Assembly: GCF_002423035.1 (NCBI RefSeq)
Contig: NZ_DIUM01000040.1
Location: 1 to 17,605, forward strand
Length of the DNA: 17,605 nt
Source of the DNA: Thiocapsa sp. UBA6158
GTDB lineage: Bacteria > Pseudomonadota > Gammaproteobacteria > Chromatiales > Chromatiaceae
Reading direction: 5' to 3'
Shown here: in pieces, positions 1 through 7,234 of the stretch
How the letters are laid out: every line of letters starts with the position of its first letter
Position numbering within the stretch: the first letter of the stretch is position 1
Program-made: the position numbers and the translations under genes
Notes under the pieces: generated by a model
The model's database searches: none
What the model saw: the letters and a program-made list of their open reading frames with translations, nothing else
Told to the model about the DNA's origin: nothing

Positions 1-270
1 GCGGCATGGCCGCGCCGCCCGTCGGCAGGCAATCCCTTACCGCCTCGGCCTCTGCAGCCGTGCAGAGGAGCGTCCGGACACCGGGGTCGCGAGTTTTGCA
101 GCGACCTCGTCGCATCACTCTCGCGGTGCGAGGTGCAAGGGCACGACACCGTCGACGACCCGCCCCCGCAACCCAGGGAAAATCCCTGATGCGCTGGATG
201 CTCGATACCGACATCTGAGTGGGTTAGGGAAGGCGTGCTCAAGCATCGATTTACCCGCCATGCAGCATGC
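1..270. other. Non-coding or decayed stretch at the left edge
   Basis: No convincing gene is visible. Open frames exist on both strands, but they are arginine/proline-rich and look like GC-rich shadow frames. The two recognisable items are a small hairpin at 174-188 (6-bp arms, AAA loop) and, directly after it, an ATG at 189 that opens a nine-codon frame resembling the start of a VapC toxin. The stretch lies downstream of the minus-strand efflux operon, so it may also hold that operon's transcript end; I see no clear T-tract terminator. Confidence 0.4.
189..218 (+). pseudogene. Possible remnant of a VapC-type PIN toxin start
   Basis: The frame starting at ATG 189 reads MRWMLDTDI and then stops at TGA 216-218. 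VapC toxins of the PIN family typically begin with M-R-x-M/L-L-D-T-D/N-I-C, where the early Asp is a catalytic metal ligand. The match covers nearly the whole N-terminal signature and breaks exactly where the usual Cys codon (TGC/TGT) would be. No further PIN sequence is recognisable downstream, and no antitoxin gene upstream. A chance match cannot be excluded because only nine residues are involved. Confidence 0.3.
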
Positions 271-1044
271 TCAGGGCAAAACAATCTGCACGGTCTCGGA
301 AGGCCGCAGCAGCTCGTTCGGGCGGCGGTCGAAGATGATGTCGAGATAATAGACGGCGCCTTCGAGCTCCACACGCACGGCCTGCACGCCGAGGCTGTAG
401 ACGCGCCCGTCACGCACGGCCCCGTCGATCTTGATGCGTGCCGGCTGGCCCGGTTTGAAGCGTCGCAGCGTCCCTGCGGTCACCAAGGCGCGGGCGAGCA
501 TCTGATCGTCCGGCGCGATGACGATCAGTGGCTCCTGCTGGATGGTCTTGTAGATCACCGCCCCGTTCCAGACCTTGCGCGAGACCACGATCCCGTCGAA
601 GGGGGCACGCAGCTCGGTGTGTTCGAGTGCGACTTGGGCCGTGGCCTCGGACGCCTTCGCCGCTTCCTCCTCCGCCGTGGCGGCGAGCTGCTGAAGCTCC
701 GCATCCTTGAGCTCTTCGATGGCGATCAAGCCGCGGTCGAACAGCTCTTGGCTGCGCACGAGATCGCGCCCGGCCTTTTCCACCTCCACACGCGCTCGGG
801 CGACGCGTGCCTTGGCCTCCAGGAGTCTGGCTTGGGCCTCGCGCTGATCCATCCTCAAGAGTCGATCGCCTTTCACGACATGCTGACCGGCGCTGACGAG
901 GACCTCGTCGACCACGCCGTTTTCGAGCACGCGCATCTCGACCTCATGCACCCATTCGAGCCAGCCCTTAAGCTCCTCGGCCGCAAAGGCCTCCGTGGCG
1001 AGCATGAGCGCGCCGAGGGCGATGATCCACGCCTGTTTTGTCAT
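271..1044 (-). CDS. Short HlyD/RND-type periplasmic adaptor (membrane fusion protein)
   Basis: This 257-residue protein looks like a periplasmic adaptor linking an inner-membrane transporter to an outer-membrane channel. Residues 1-21 form a signal peptide ending in AFA before AEE. A biotinyl-lipoyl-like half motif follows (GVVDEVLVSAGQHVVKGD, about 43-60). Next is an Ala/Glu-rich alpha-helical hairpin (about 68-145), then the second half motif (LRAPFDGIVVSRKVWNGAVI, about 146-165) and a short beta-barrel region. It is shorter than the roughly 350-400 residues of RND adaptors and lacks most of the membrane-proximal domain. The ATG at 1044 has a GGAGAA ribosome site at 1053-1058 (8-nt spacing) and overlaps the stop of the upstream TolC-like gene by four bases (ATGA), so the two are probably translationally coupled. 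No inner-membrane pump lies in view, so substrate and transporter class remain unknown. Confidence 0.8.
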   Translation of the reverse strand: MTKQAWIIALGALMLATEAFAAEELKGWLEWVHEVEMRVLENGVVDEVLVSAGQHVVKGDRLLRMDQREAQARLLEAKARVARARVEVEKAGRDLVRSQELFDRGLIAIEELKDAELQQLAATAEEEAAKASEATAQVALEHTELRAPFDGIVVSRKVWNGAVIYKTIQQEPLIVIAPDDQMLARALVTAGTLRRFKPGQPARIKIDGAVRDGRVYSLGVQAVRVELEGAVYYLDIIFDRRPNELLRPSETVQIVLP

Positions 1045-2030
1045 TGATTCTGTTCTCCGTCTGCCGCTTCGGCGAGGGACTGCCCGGCAAGGGCCTCGAG
1101 CTCAGCCCACACCAGTGCGCGGCAGAAGCTCACCCGTTGGCTCTGCTGCCGGGTCTGGGTCTGTTGACTCATGGAGTAACCCAGATCGGCGGTCACCTCC
1201 TGCTCGTAGAGTGTGCGACTTTCGTCGAGCTTCAGGTCGCGCCAGGCCAACTCGGTGCGCAGGTTGCGCTCGGCGGCGCTCAGCGCGCGTAGACGCAGCA
1301 GCAGCTCCAGCGCCTGCTGGCGGACCTCGAGCGCGATGAGATCCCGATCGGCCTGCGAGCGGCCCGCCATCAAGTCGCGCACGACCGGGGTCTCGAGCGC
1401 CTGCGCGAGGATGGTCTCCAGCGTCGGCGGGGTCTCCGGCGGCATCGTGAGTGTGGGCTGCAGCAGGTTACGCGGCAGATCGGCCGGATTGCCGAGCGCC
1501 TGTGCGAGCAGTGCGCGCGTCAACTGCTGGCTGATCTCGCTCGCGGCCCGACGGTGCAAGATCTCCTGATAGACCGACTCCAGCTCCAGGACACGCAGCG
1601 GCGAGATCTGGCCGAGCTCGTTGCGCACGGAGGCGCGGTCGAACTGGATGTAGGCAACCGCCATGGCCTCGCTTTCGGTGGAGAAGCTCAGATCGGCGAG
1701 GAGCACGTCGAAGAAGCGCTCCATGATCTCCAGGCGCTGCGCGTCTCGGGCGCTGATCAAGGGTTCGAGCGGGCGGTTACGCTCGGGGTCGGCGACGCTC
1801 GAGCTGCGAAAGGCCAGCCGCTGACAGTCCAGGTAAAGCGATTGGCGACGGGGCAGGAGATCGGCGATCTCGGGCGAGGCCGCGACCCGCGGGTGACCGG
1901 ACGCGGCCTCCAGGGCTTCATCCAAACCGAGCGGGTCGGAGATCGCCGCCGCCGGGACGGTGAAGACGGCCCCGGCGAGCAGGACAAGGATTCGGCATCC
2001 GAGCGCACACCGGCGCGCCACGGTCCTCAT
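1041..2030 (-). CDS. TolC-like outer-membrane efflux protein, short form
   Basis: The predicted 329-residue protein resembles the outer-membrane efflux protein (OEP/TolC) family. It has an N-terminal signal sequence (about 1-29, hydrophobic ILVLLAGAVFTVPAAA). Long amphipathic helical stretches follow, with typical OEP-like segments such as YIQFDRASVRNELGQIS and VLELESVYQEILHRRAA. Canonical TolC proteins are about 420-490 residues, so this one is clearly short, although no frameshift is evident. I chose ATG 2030 because it puts the signal peptide at the N terminus; a start at 2099 would add 23 polar residues. The gene overlaps the adaptor by 4 nt and would provide the exit duct of the same efflux system. 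The family call rests on helical pattern and partner, so it is less certain than that of the adaptor. Confidence 0.7.
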   Translation of the reverse strand: MRTVARRCALGCRILVLLAGAVFTVPAAAISDPLGLDEALEAASGHPRVAASPEIADLLPRRQSLYLDCQRLAFRSSSVADPERNRPLEPLISARDAQRLEIMERFFDVLLADLSFSTESEAMAVAYIQFDRASVRNELGQISPLRVLELESVYQEILHRRAASEISQQLTRALLAQALGNPADLPRNLLQPTLTMPPETPPTLETILAQALETPVVRDLMAGRSQADRDLIALEVRQQALELLLRLRALSAAERNLRTELAWRDLKLDESRTLYEQEVTADLGYSMSQQTQTRQQSQRVSFCRALVWAELEALAGQSLAEAADGEQNQ

Positions 2031-2386
2031 GGGTGTGGATCCCTGCGTATCGGCATCTCGGACGTTGGCCCTGTCATGGATCGGATCCACCTCGCGCATT
2101 GTGTTGCCGGCTTACCCTCGTGGGGTGGGTGCTCGTGAGTCTGGACCTGTGCGCCCCGAACCCGTGGGCTCGGAGATTAAAGACGATTCCAGGTCGCGGC
2201 TCAAGCGATTCGCTCGGGTTTCCCGGGACGACTCGGCAGGTCTTTCGGGCAGGGTTACACTGACCAGGTGCCGCTGCACTCAACCGATCGAGGGGCATGT
2301 TCCACGCCGGCACACGGCGCTCCGCACGCACTGCATCGATGGCCGAACCCCTGACCCAACCCACCGGAATCAAGAGGATCTCACGC
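2031..2386. other. Divergent intergenic region, efflux operon / META protein
   Basis: These 356 bp separate the minus-strand efflux operon from the plus-strand META-domain gene and should hold promoters for both. A TACACT hexamer at 2256-2261 could be a -10 element for the plus-strand gene, but I see no good -35 partner at the right distance. An AGAGGA ribosome site for the META gene lies at 2373-2378. Frames on both strands cross this region but none resembles a protein family. Confidence 0.4.
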
Positions 2387-3253
2387 ATGTCAGCCCTTCG
2401 AACCCTGGTCCTTCTCGGCCTGATCGGCATGGTCGTTCCGTCCTTTGCGACCGACGAGCCGCCCGCGGACGGCGCCGAGACTGCCGCGCCCGCCATCGAC
2501 GCGACGCCGTGGCGGATCCTCGCCTATCGATCCGACGCTGAGACCGGCGCGGATGCCGATGCCGAGGCCGGTCTCGTCTTCATCGAGCCACGCGAGGCGC
2601 CGCCGCAACTCGCCTTCGCCGAGGGTCGTGTCTCGGGCAGCGCGGGCTGCAACAGCTTCTCGGGCGGCTACACCCTCGACGCCGATCGTCTGACGATCGA
2701 CCCGCGCATGGCCATGACCATGATGGCCTGCGAGGAATCGCTGATGACCGTGGAACAGGCGATCACGGCGCATCTCGCCGCCGTGGCTGGATATCGACAG
2801 GACGGCCGGACGTTGGAGCTGCTCGATGCCGAGGGTGCCGTGCTGATCCTGCTCGACGTGCTGGCCGAGACCCCGTTGGTCGGCGTCACCTGGCGCCTGG
2901 ACACCTACAACAACGGCAAGGAGGCGCTGGTCTCTGCGCTCAAGGGCTCCGAGATCACCTTGGCCTTGACCGCGGACGGTACACTCTCCGGCTCCGACGG
3001 CTGCAACCGTTACATGAGCGGCTTCACCCTCGACGAGGGTCGACTCATGATCGGACCCATCGCCACCACCCGCATGGCCTGCCGAGGTCCGCAGGCGGTT
3101 GCCGAGCAGGCTGCGGGCTATGCCGCGGCGCTCGGGATGGTAAGGGGCTATCGCATCGAGGGCGAGCAGCTCTGGCTGAAGACCGAGGACGGCGCAACCG
3201 CGGCGCGTTTCCGCGTCGTCCCCGAGGCCGCGCAGGCGACCGAGATGCGTTAA
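2387..3253 (+). CDS. Exported protein with two META (HslJ-like) domains
   Basis: The 288-residue product starts with a signal peptide (about 1-22, cleavage near FAT-DEP). It carries two copies of the META domain found in HslJ and related cell-envelope proteins. Copy 1 spans about 40-155 and has the signature GCNSFSGGYTLDADRLTI followed by MTMMACEE. Copy 2 spans about 165-278 and has GCNRYMSGFTLDEGRLMI followed by TTRMACRG. Each copy has a Cys in GCN and another in MAC, which could form a disulfide after export. META proteins are associated with heat-shock and novobiocin tolerance in E. coli (HslJ) and with secreted antigens in Leishmania; the molecular function is unknown. ATG 2387 was chosen for its AGAGGA ribosome site 8 nt upstream and because it opens directly onto the signal peptide. 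It appears monocistronic. Confidence 0.8.
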   Translation: MSALRTLVLLGLIGMVVPSFATDEPPADGAETAAPAIDATPWRILAYRSDAETGADADAEAGLVFIEPREAPPQLAFAEGRVSGSAGCNSFSGGYTLDADRLTIDPRMAMTMMACEESLMTVEQAITAHLAAVAGYRQDGRTLELLDAEGAVLILLDVLAETPLVGVTWRLDTYNNGKEALVSALKGSEITLALTADGTLSGSDGCNRYMSGFTLDEGRLMIGPIATTRMACRGPQAVAEQAAGYAAALGMVRGYRIEGEQLWLKTEDGATAARFRVVPEAAQATEMR

Positions 3254-3347
3254 GGCCTATCAAGGCACCATGCGCTGTTGTGCCGAGCCGTGCGAGGAAC
3301 AAACAACCGTCGGCGGCTGTAGAGAGCGCCCCTCTCCCGAAAATCAC

Positions 3348-3397
3348 CTTGATCTTGGTCGGGCGGCTCCCGCGGGAGCCGCCCGACCAAGATCAAG
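3348..3397. repeat. Perfect 50-bp palindrome (25-bp arms, no loop)
   Basis: The left arm (3348-3372) begins CTTGATCTTGGTC and ends GGCTCCCG. The right arm (3373-3397) is its exact reverse complement. The symmetry stops at both ends (3347 C opposite 3398 T). No run of T follows on either side, so it is not a standard intrinsic terminator, although transcripts from either strand would fold into a very stable hairpin. It sits between the META gene end and the possible lptM promoter. It could be a member of a dispersed palindromic (REP-like) family, a factor-assisted terminator or a protein-binding site. Confidence 0.85.
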
Positions 3398-3403
3398 TCC
3401 GGT

Positions 3404-3409
3404 TATACT
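3404..3409 (+). promoter_or_regulatory. Candidate -10 element for the lptM-lysA operon
   Basis: TATACT stands out in otherwise GC-rich sequence, 37 bp upstream of the lptM ATG. No matching -35 hexamer is evident, so the call is tentative. If real, the start site would lie near 3415 and the palindrome would occupy the -35 and upstream region. Confidence 0.3.
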
Positions 3410-3445
3410 CCCGATCGTCATGGGACCGACCTGAACGAGGCACGC

Positions 3446-3655
3446 ATGCACTGCTGGGCCAGAACCGCCTTCTATCTCCTCGTCACCGTGCTCGGCATCG
3501 CGAGTATGCTCGGGGCCTGCGGTCAGAAAGGCCCGCTCTATCTTCCCGAGCCGCCCGTCGTCGAGGTGCCGGCGCCCGCAGCGGAGATCGTCTCGGATGT
3601 CCCGAGCGCCCCTGTTGCACCTTCCGAATCGCCCGCACCTCCCGACAGCCCCTAG
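3446..3655 (+). CDS. lptM: LptM-like small lipoprotein (LPS translocon maturation factor)
   Basis: The 69-residue lipoprotein has a signal peptide with lipobox LGAC (Cys25 lipidated). The diagnostic LptM/YifL motif CGQKGPLYLP follows, then a Pro/Ala-rich tail. In E. coli LptM helps the LptD-LptE outer-membrane LPS translocon reach its correct disulfide pattern. Its position just upstream of lysA/dapF is the classic genomic setting of this family, which supports the call. GAGG lies 5 nt upstream of the ATG. The tail, about 35 residues of mainly Pro, Ala, Val and Ser, is poorly conserved in the family and probably disordered. Confidence 0.85.
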   Translation: MHCWARTAFYLLVTVLGIASMLGACGQKGPLYLPEPPVVEVPAPAAEIVSDVPSAPVAPSESPAPPDSP

Positions 3656-3710
3656 CCGAATCGCCCCCAATCACCCCAATTCCATCAAGCCGAGAGCCTC
3701 CCGAGACCGC

Positions 3711-4961
3711 ATGGATCACTTCAATTATCGCGACGATGTCCTCTACGCCGAGGATGTCCCGCTCGCCGACATCGCCGCGCGTTTCGGTACGCCCTGTTAT
3801 GTCTATTCCCGTGCGACGCTGGAGCGCCATTGGCGCGCCTTCGACCGCGCCTTCCGCGACCATCCGCATCTGGTCTGCTTCGCCGTCAAGGCCAACTCCA
3901 ATCTGGCGGTGCTCAATGTGCTGGCGCGCCTGGGCTCGGGATTCGACATCGTCTCGCTCGGCGAGCTCGAGCGCGTGCTCGCCGCCGGGGGCGACCCGGC
4001 CAAGGTGATCTTCTCCGGGGTCGGCAAGCGCGAGGACGAGATCCGCTTCGCGCTCGAGGTCGGGATCCGCTGCTTCAACGTCGAGTCCGAGTCCGAGTTG
4101 GTCCGGCTCGATCGGATCGCCGGGGAGATGGGCGTGATCGCGCCCGTGTCGCTGCGCGTGAATCCCGACGTCGATGCCCAGACCCATCCTTACATCGCCA
4201 CCGGTCTGAAGGAGAACAAGTTCGGGATCGACATCCACGCGGCCGAGGAGGTCTACGTCCAGGCCGCGGCGCTGGCGAACCTGCGGGTGACCGGCATCGA
4301 CTGTCATATCGGCTCGCAGCTCACGGATCTGGCCCCCTTCATCGACGCACTCGGGCGCGTGCTCACCCTCGCCGAGCGGCTCGGCGAGCTCGGCATCCCG
4401 ATTGTGCATCTCGACATCGGCGGCGGACTCGGCATTCGCTACACCGAAGAGCACCCGCCGGAGCCTGCCGCTTATGCCGCGGCCATGAGCTACCAGCTCG
4501 GCGATCGCCCCTACGAGATCATGCTGGAGCCCGGCCGCGCCATCGCCGGCAATGCCGGCGTGCTGCTGACCCGGGTGGAATATCTCAAGGAGAACGGCAA
4601 GCGCCACTTCGCGATCCTGGACGCGGCGATGAACGACTTGGTGCGCCCCGCGCTCTATCAGGCCGTTCAGGACATCGTGCCGCTGATCCGCAACACCGAG
4701 GCCGAGCCGGCTCGCTACGATCTGGTCGGCCCGGTGTGCGAGACCGGGGACTTCCTCGGCAAGGGACGCCAGCTCGCCTTGCGCGAGGGCGACCTGCTCG
4801 CCGTGCGCGGCTCGGGCGCCTACGGCTTCACCATGAGTTCCAACTACAACAGCCGTCCGCGCGTGCCCGAGGTCATGGTCGACGGCGATCAAGTGCATCT
4901 GGTGCGCGAGCGCGAGACCGTCGCGAGCCTTTACGCCGGGGAGTCCGTTCTACCGTCATGA
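3711..4961 (+). CDS. lysA: Diaminopimelate decarboxylase
   Basis: The 416-residue protein catalyses the last step of lysine synthesis, PLP-dependent decarboxylation of meso-diaminopimelate to L-lysine. It is a fold-type III enzyme with an N-terminal alpha/beta barrel and a C-terminal beta domain. Visible landmarks are the PLP Schiff-base lysine K60 in CFAVKANSN, HIGSQL (199-204), the phosphate-binding GGGLGI (237-242), EPGRAI (273-278), the active-site Cys343 in PVCETGDFLGKG, and GAYGFTMSSNYNSRPR (369-384) with Tyr371 at the active site. Length matches the family (about 415-420). ATG 3711 was chosen because its N terminus (MDHFNYRDDVLYAEDV) fits the family, whereas upstream codons are low-complexity. 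It lies 55 bp after lptM, and its stop overlaps the next gene (ATGA), so it is co-transcribed with the methyltransferase and dapF. Confidence 0.95.
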   Translation: MDHFNYRDDVLYAEDVPLADIAARFGTPCYVYSRATLERHWRAFDRAFRDHPHLVCFAVKANSNLAVLNVLARLGSGFDIVSLGELERVLAAGGDPAKVIFSGVGKREDEIRFALEVGIRCFNVESESELVRLDRIAGEMGVIAPVSLRVNPDVDAQTHPYIATGLKENKFGIDIHAAEEVYVQAAALANLRVTGIDCHIGSQLTDLAPFIDALGRVLTLAERLGELGIPIVHLDIGGGLGIRYTEEHPPEPAAYAAAMSYQLGDRPYEIMLEPGRAIAGNAGVLLTRVEYLKENGKRHFAILDAAMNDLVRPALYQAVQDIVPLIRNTEAEPARYDLVGPVCETGDFLGKGRQLALREGDLLAVRGSGAYGFTMSSNYNSRPRVPEVMVDGDQVHLVRERETVASLYAGESVLPS

Positions 4962-5629
4962 TGCGCCGTCCCGAGCCCGAGTTGATGGACACGCATGAGC
5001 AAGCGCTCGCCTATGCCCAAGCGGATTTCAACGAATCCAACACGCTCTTCATCGAACTGCTGCGCCGACTCGATCCGGGTCCACTCGAGGGCGCGCGCGT
5101 ACTGGATCTTGGCTGTGGGCCGGCGGACATCAGTATCCGCTTCCTGCGCGCCTGGCCCAATGCGACCTGCGATGCGCTCGACGGCTCGCAACCCATGCTC
5201 GATCTGGCGCAAGGCGCGCTCGATGCGTTGCCCGGTGTGGCCAAGCGGTGTCGACTGATCTGCGACCGGATCCCCTCCGCGGCCCTGGATCGCGGCGGCT
5301 ACGACCTGATCATCTCCAACAGCCTGCTGCACCATCTGCATGACCCGCAGGTCTTGTGGCGGACCCTGATCGAGACCGGCAAGCCCGGCGCCTTGGTGCT
5401 GATCATGGACCTGATGCGCCCGGCCTCGGCCGGTTGGGTCGAGGCACTGGTGGCGACCTATGCCGACGGCGAGCCGAAGGTCTTGCGCGATGACTTCCGC
5501 AACTCGCTCTTCGCCGCCTTCGAGCCGGTGGAGGTCGCCGAGCAGCTGGCCGCCGCGGGGCTCGACGGGCTCGAGGTCGGCGTCGTCAGCGACCGCCATC
5601 TGGCTGTCTCGGGACGCCTGCCCGGGTGA
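4958..5629 (+). CDS. Class I SAM-dependent methyltransferase, orphan within the lysine operon
   Basis: This 223-residue protein has the Rossmann-type methyltransferase core. Motif I is VLDLGCGPADI (48-58), the acidic residue after beta-2 is in CDALDGSQPM (71-80), and a motif IV-like strand and loop is YDLIISNSLLHHLHDP (115-130). A later strand (VLIMDLMRP, 147-155) and a cap region follow. It belongs to the Methyltransf_11/25-like group; the substrate cannot be read from the sequence. ATG 4958 overlaps the lysA stop as ATGA (a second ATG lies at 4961), and the end touches the dapF start region, so it is embedded in the operon and probably translationally coupled. Such a gene is absent from the usual lysA-dapF-DUF484-xerC order of Pseudomonas-type genomes. 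Base composition resembles the neighbours, so recent transfer is not indicated. Confidence 0.85.
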   Translation: MMRRPEPELMDTHEQALAYAQADFNESNTLFIELLRRLDPGPLEGARVLDLGCGPADISIRFLRAWPNATCDALDGSQPMLDLAQGALDALPGVAKRCRLICDRIPSAALDRGGYDLIISNSLLHHLHDPQVLWRTLIETGKPGALVLIMDLMRPASAGWVEALVATYADGEPKVLRDDFRNSLFAAFEPVEVAEQLAAAGLDGLEVGVVSDRHLAVSGRLPG

Positions 5630-5637
5630 GTGACGGG

Positions 5638-6468
5638 ATGCGACTCGCCTTCAGCAAGATGCAGGGCCTGGGCAACGACTTCGTCGTCCTGGATGCCACC
5701 GAGCACCCCATCGCGATCGACCCCGCACTCGCCCGCCGGCTCGCCGATCGGCGCTTCGGGATCGGCTGCGATCAGATCCTGCTCGTGGAGCCCCCGCGCC
5801 TGCCCGACACTGAGTTCTACTACCGCATCTTCAACGCCGACGGCTCCGAGGTGGAGCAGTGCGGGAACGGTGCGCGCTGTTTTGCCCGCTTCGTGCGCGA
5901 CCGGGGCCTGACCGAGCACGACGAGATCCCGGTCGGAACCGCCGCCGGTCCGATTCGACTCTATCTGGAGGACGGCGGTCAGGTCCGTGTCGACATGGGC
6001 GCGCCGGAATTCGAGCCCGAGCGGATTCCCTTTCTGGCGGATCGGCAAGCGCTCACCTATAACCTGGATGTCGCGGGCGAGTCGCTGGTCATCGGCGCGG
6101 TCTCGATGGGAAACCCGCACGCCGTCACCCTCGTGGAGGATCTGGACAGCGCTGCGGTCGCACGCATCGGCCCCTTGGTCGAAGCACACCCGCGCTTCAC
6201 GCAACGGGTCAATGTCGGTTTTATGCAGATCCTCGCCCGCGATCATCTGCGCCTGCGTGTCTACGAGCGCGGCGCCGGCGAGACCTTGGCCTGCGGCACC
6301 GGCGCCTGCGCGGCCATGGTCCACGCCCGACAATGCGACCTGGTGGACTCGCGGGTTCGGGTGAGCCTGCCCGGCGGCGATCTTCTGATCGCGTGGAATG
6401 CGCCCGGCGAGTCCGTCTGGATGACCGGACCGGCCGTGCAGGTCTTCGACGGCGAGATCACTCTATGA
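5638..6468 (+). CDS. dapF: Diaminopimelate epimerase
   Basis: The 276-residue enzyme interconverts LL- and meso-diaminopimelate without a cofactor, supplying both lysine synthesis and peptidoglycan cross-link precursors. The catalytic cysteine pair is visible: Cys75 in QCGNGARCFARF and Cys219 in LACGTGACAAMV. The N-terminal KMQGLGNDFVVLDA and the GNPHAV segment (159-163) are also typical. I chose ATG 5638 because the family usually starts close to this FSKMQGLGNDF motif and because GGTGAG lies at a suitable distance upstream. A GTG at 5626, overlapping the methyltransferase stop as GTGA, is an equally possible start and would add four residues. It lies directly after the methyltransferase and 64 bp before the DUF484 gene. 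Confidence 0.95.
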   Translation: MRLAFSKMQGLGNDFVVLDATEHPIAIDPALARRLADRRFGIGCDQILLVEPPRLPDTEFYYRIFNADGSEVEQCGNGARCFARFVRDRGLTEHDEIPVGTAAGPIRLYLEDGGQVRVDMGAPEFEPERIPFLADRQALTYNLDVAGESLVIGAVSMGNPHAVTLVEDLDSAAVARIGPLVEAHPRFTQRVNVGFMQILARDHLRLRVYERGAGETLACGTGACAAMVHARQCDLVDSRVRVSLPGGDLLIAWNAPGESVWMTGPAVQVFDGEITL

Positions 6469-6532
6469 GAAGCCTCGGCGGGTCCGACCGCGTCCACGAC
6501 ACCCAACAGACCGGCGCAGGGAGGTATCGCGC

Positions 6533-7234
6533 ATGACTCCCATCGAACCCGCGCCCGTCGCGACCGAAGACCCGGATCTCGAATCCAGGGTCATCGACTA
6601 TCTCCTGAGCGATCCGAGCTTCTTCGCCCGCAATCCAAAGGTCCTGGCGGCGCTCGAGATCCCGCACGACTCGGGGGCTGCGGTCTCTCTGATCGAGCAG
6701 CAGGTCCGCCTCCTGCGCAAGCAGCTGGAGGCCGAGCGCCACCGCCTCACGCACCTCATCTCGCGGGCGCGCGAGTACGAGGCGCTCTCGGGCCGGCTCC
6801 ATCATCTCGTGCTGAAGCTCATCGCCGCGCAGGATTCGCAGCAGATCTGTGCCCTGCTCAAGGATGCGCTCCTGACCGAGTTCTCGGCCGAGGCGATGGC
6901 GCTCAAGCTCTTCCAGACCGATGAGGAAAGCTGCGCCCGAGCAGAGCCGTTGACGCTGGCGTTTCGCGACTTCGTCGATCGCCACCATGCCTTGTGCGGT
7001 CCGCTGAACGCCGAGAAGGCGCAGATCCTCTTCGGCGAGGCGGGGGCCGAGATCCGATCGGCCGCGCTGCTGCCGCTCCGTGCGGACGGCCATGCCGGCG
7101 TGCTGGCGATCGGCAGCCACGACGGCGAGCGCTTTCGCCCGGACATGGGCACCGAGCTGCTCGACCGGCTCGGCGAGATCCTCGGACAAAAGCTGCGCAT
7201 CGTGCCGCTCGGGCAGTGCGACGAGACGACCTAA
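6533..7234 (+). CDS. DUF484 family protein (GAF-like fold)
   Basis: The 233-residue protein shows the DUF484 pattern. An N-terminal segment has VIDYLLSDPSFFARNPKVL (about 20-38) and LEIPHDSGAAVSLIEQQVRLLRKQLE (about 41-66). A coiled-coil stretch and a C-terminal GAF-like domain follow (about 90-230, with LLPLRADGHAGVLAIGSHDG). The family (YigA in E. coli) is of unknown function and almost always sits between dapF and xerC, as here. A strong ribosome site (AGGGAGGT, 6518-6525) lies 7 nt before ATG 6533. Its stop codon TAA (7232-7234) falls inside the left terminal repeat of an 89-bp inverted-repeat element, so the natural C terminus may have been reset by that element. Confidence 0.85.
   Translation: MTPIEPAPVATEDPDLESRVIDYLLSDPSFFARNPKVLAALEIPHDSGAAVSLIEQQVRLLRKQLEAERHRLTHLISRAREYEALSGRLHHLVLKLIAAQDSQQICALLKDALLTEFSAEAMALKLFQTDEESCARAEPLTLAFRDFVDRHHALCGPLNAEKAQILFGEAGAEIRSAALLPLRADGHAGVLAIGSHDGERFRPDMGTELLDRLGEILGQKLRIVPLGQCDETT

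Larger units (their letters stand above)
3254..3445. other. Intergenic region with large palindrome upstream of lptM
   Basis: This region contains the 50-bp perfect palindrome at 3348-3397 and, just after it, a TATACT hexamer at 3404-3409 that could be the -10 of a promoter for lptM and lysA. No convincing -35 is seen at 16-18 bp; the hexamer position there falls inside the right arm of the palindrome. A GAGG ribosome site for lptM lies at 3437-3440. Confidence 0.45.

Noticed and set aside
1..214. Minus-strand frame open to the left edge as a third efflux gene
   Set aside because: No ribosome site precedes ATG 214, the translation is Arg/Ala-rich and no transporter or membrane pattern is visible.
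235..1047. 270-residue plus-strand open frame opposite the adaptor gene
   Set aside because: The minus-strand adaptor has a signal peptide, a ribosome site and lipoyl-like motifs; the plus frame has none.
3483..4898. 471-residue minus-strand open frame opposite lysA
   Set aside because: lysA on the plus strand has all catalytic motifs; the antisense frame is rich in Gly/Arg/Asp/His with no recognisable domain.
3830..4957. Long in-frame upstream extension of the methyltransferase
   Set aside because: The extension runs through lysA in another frame and is arginine-rich; the methyltransferase fold begins only after ATG 4958.
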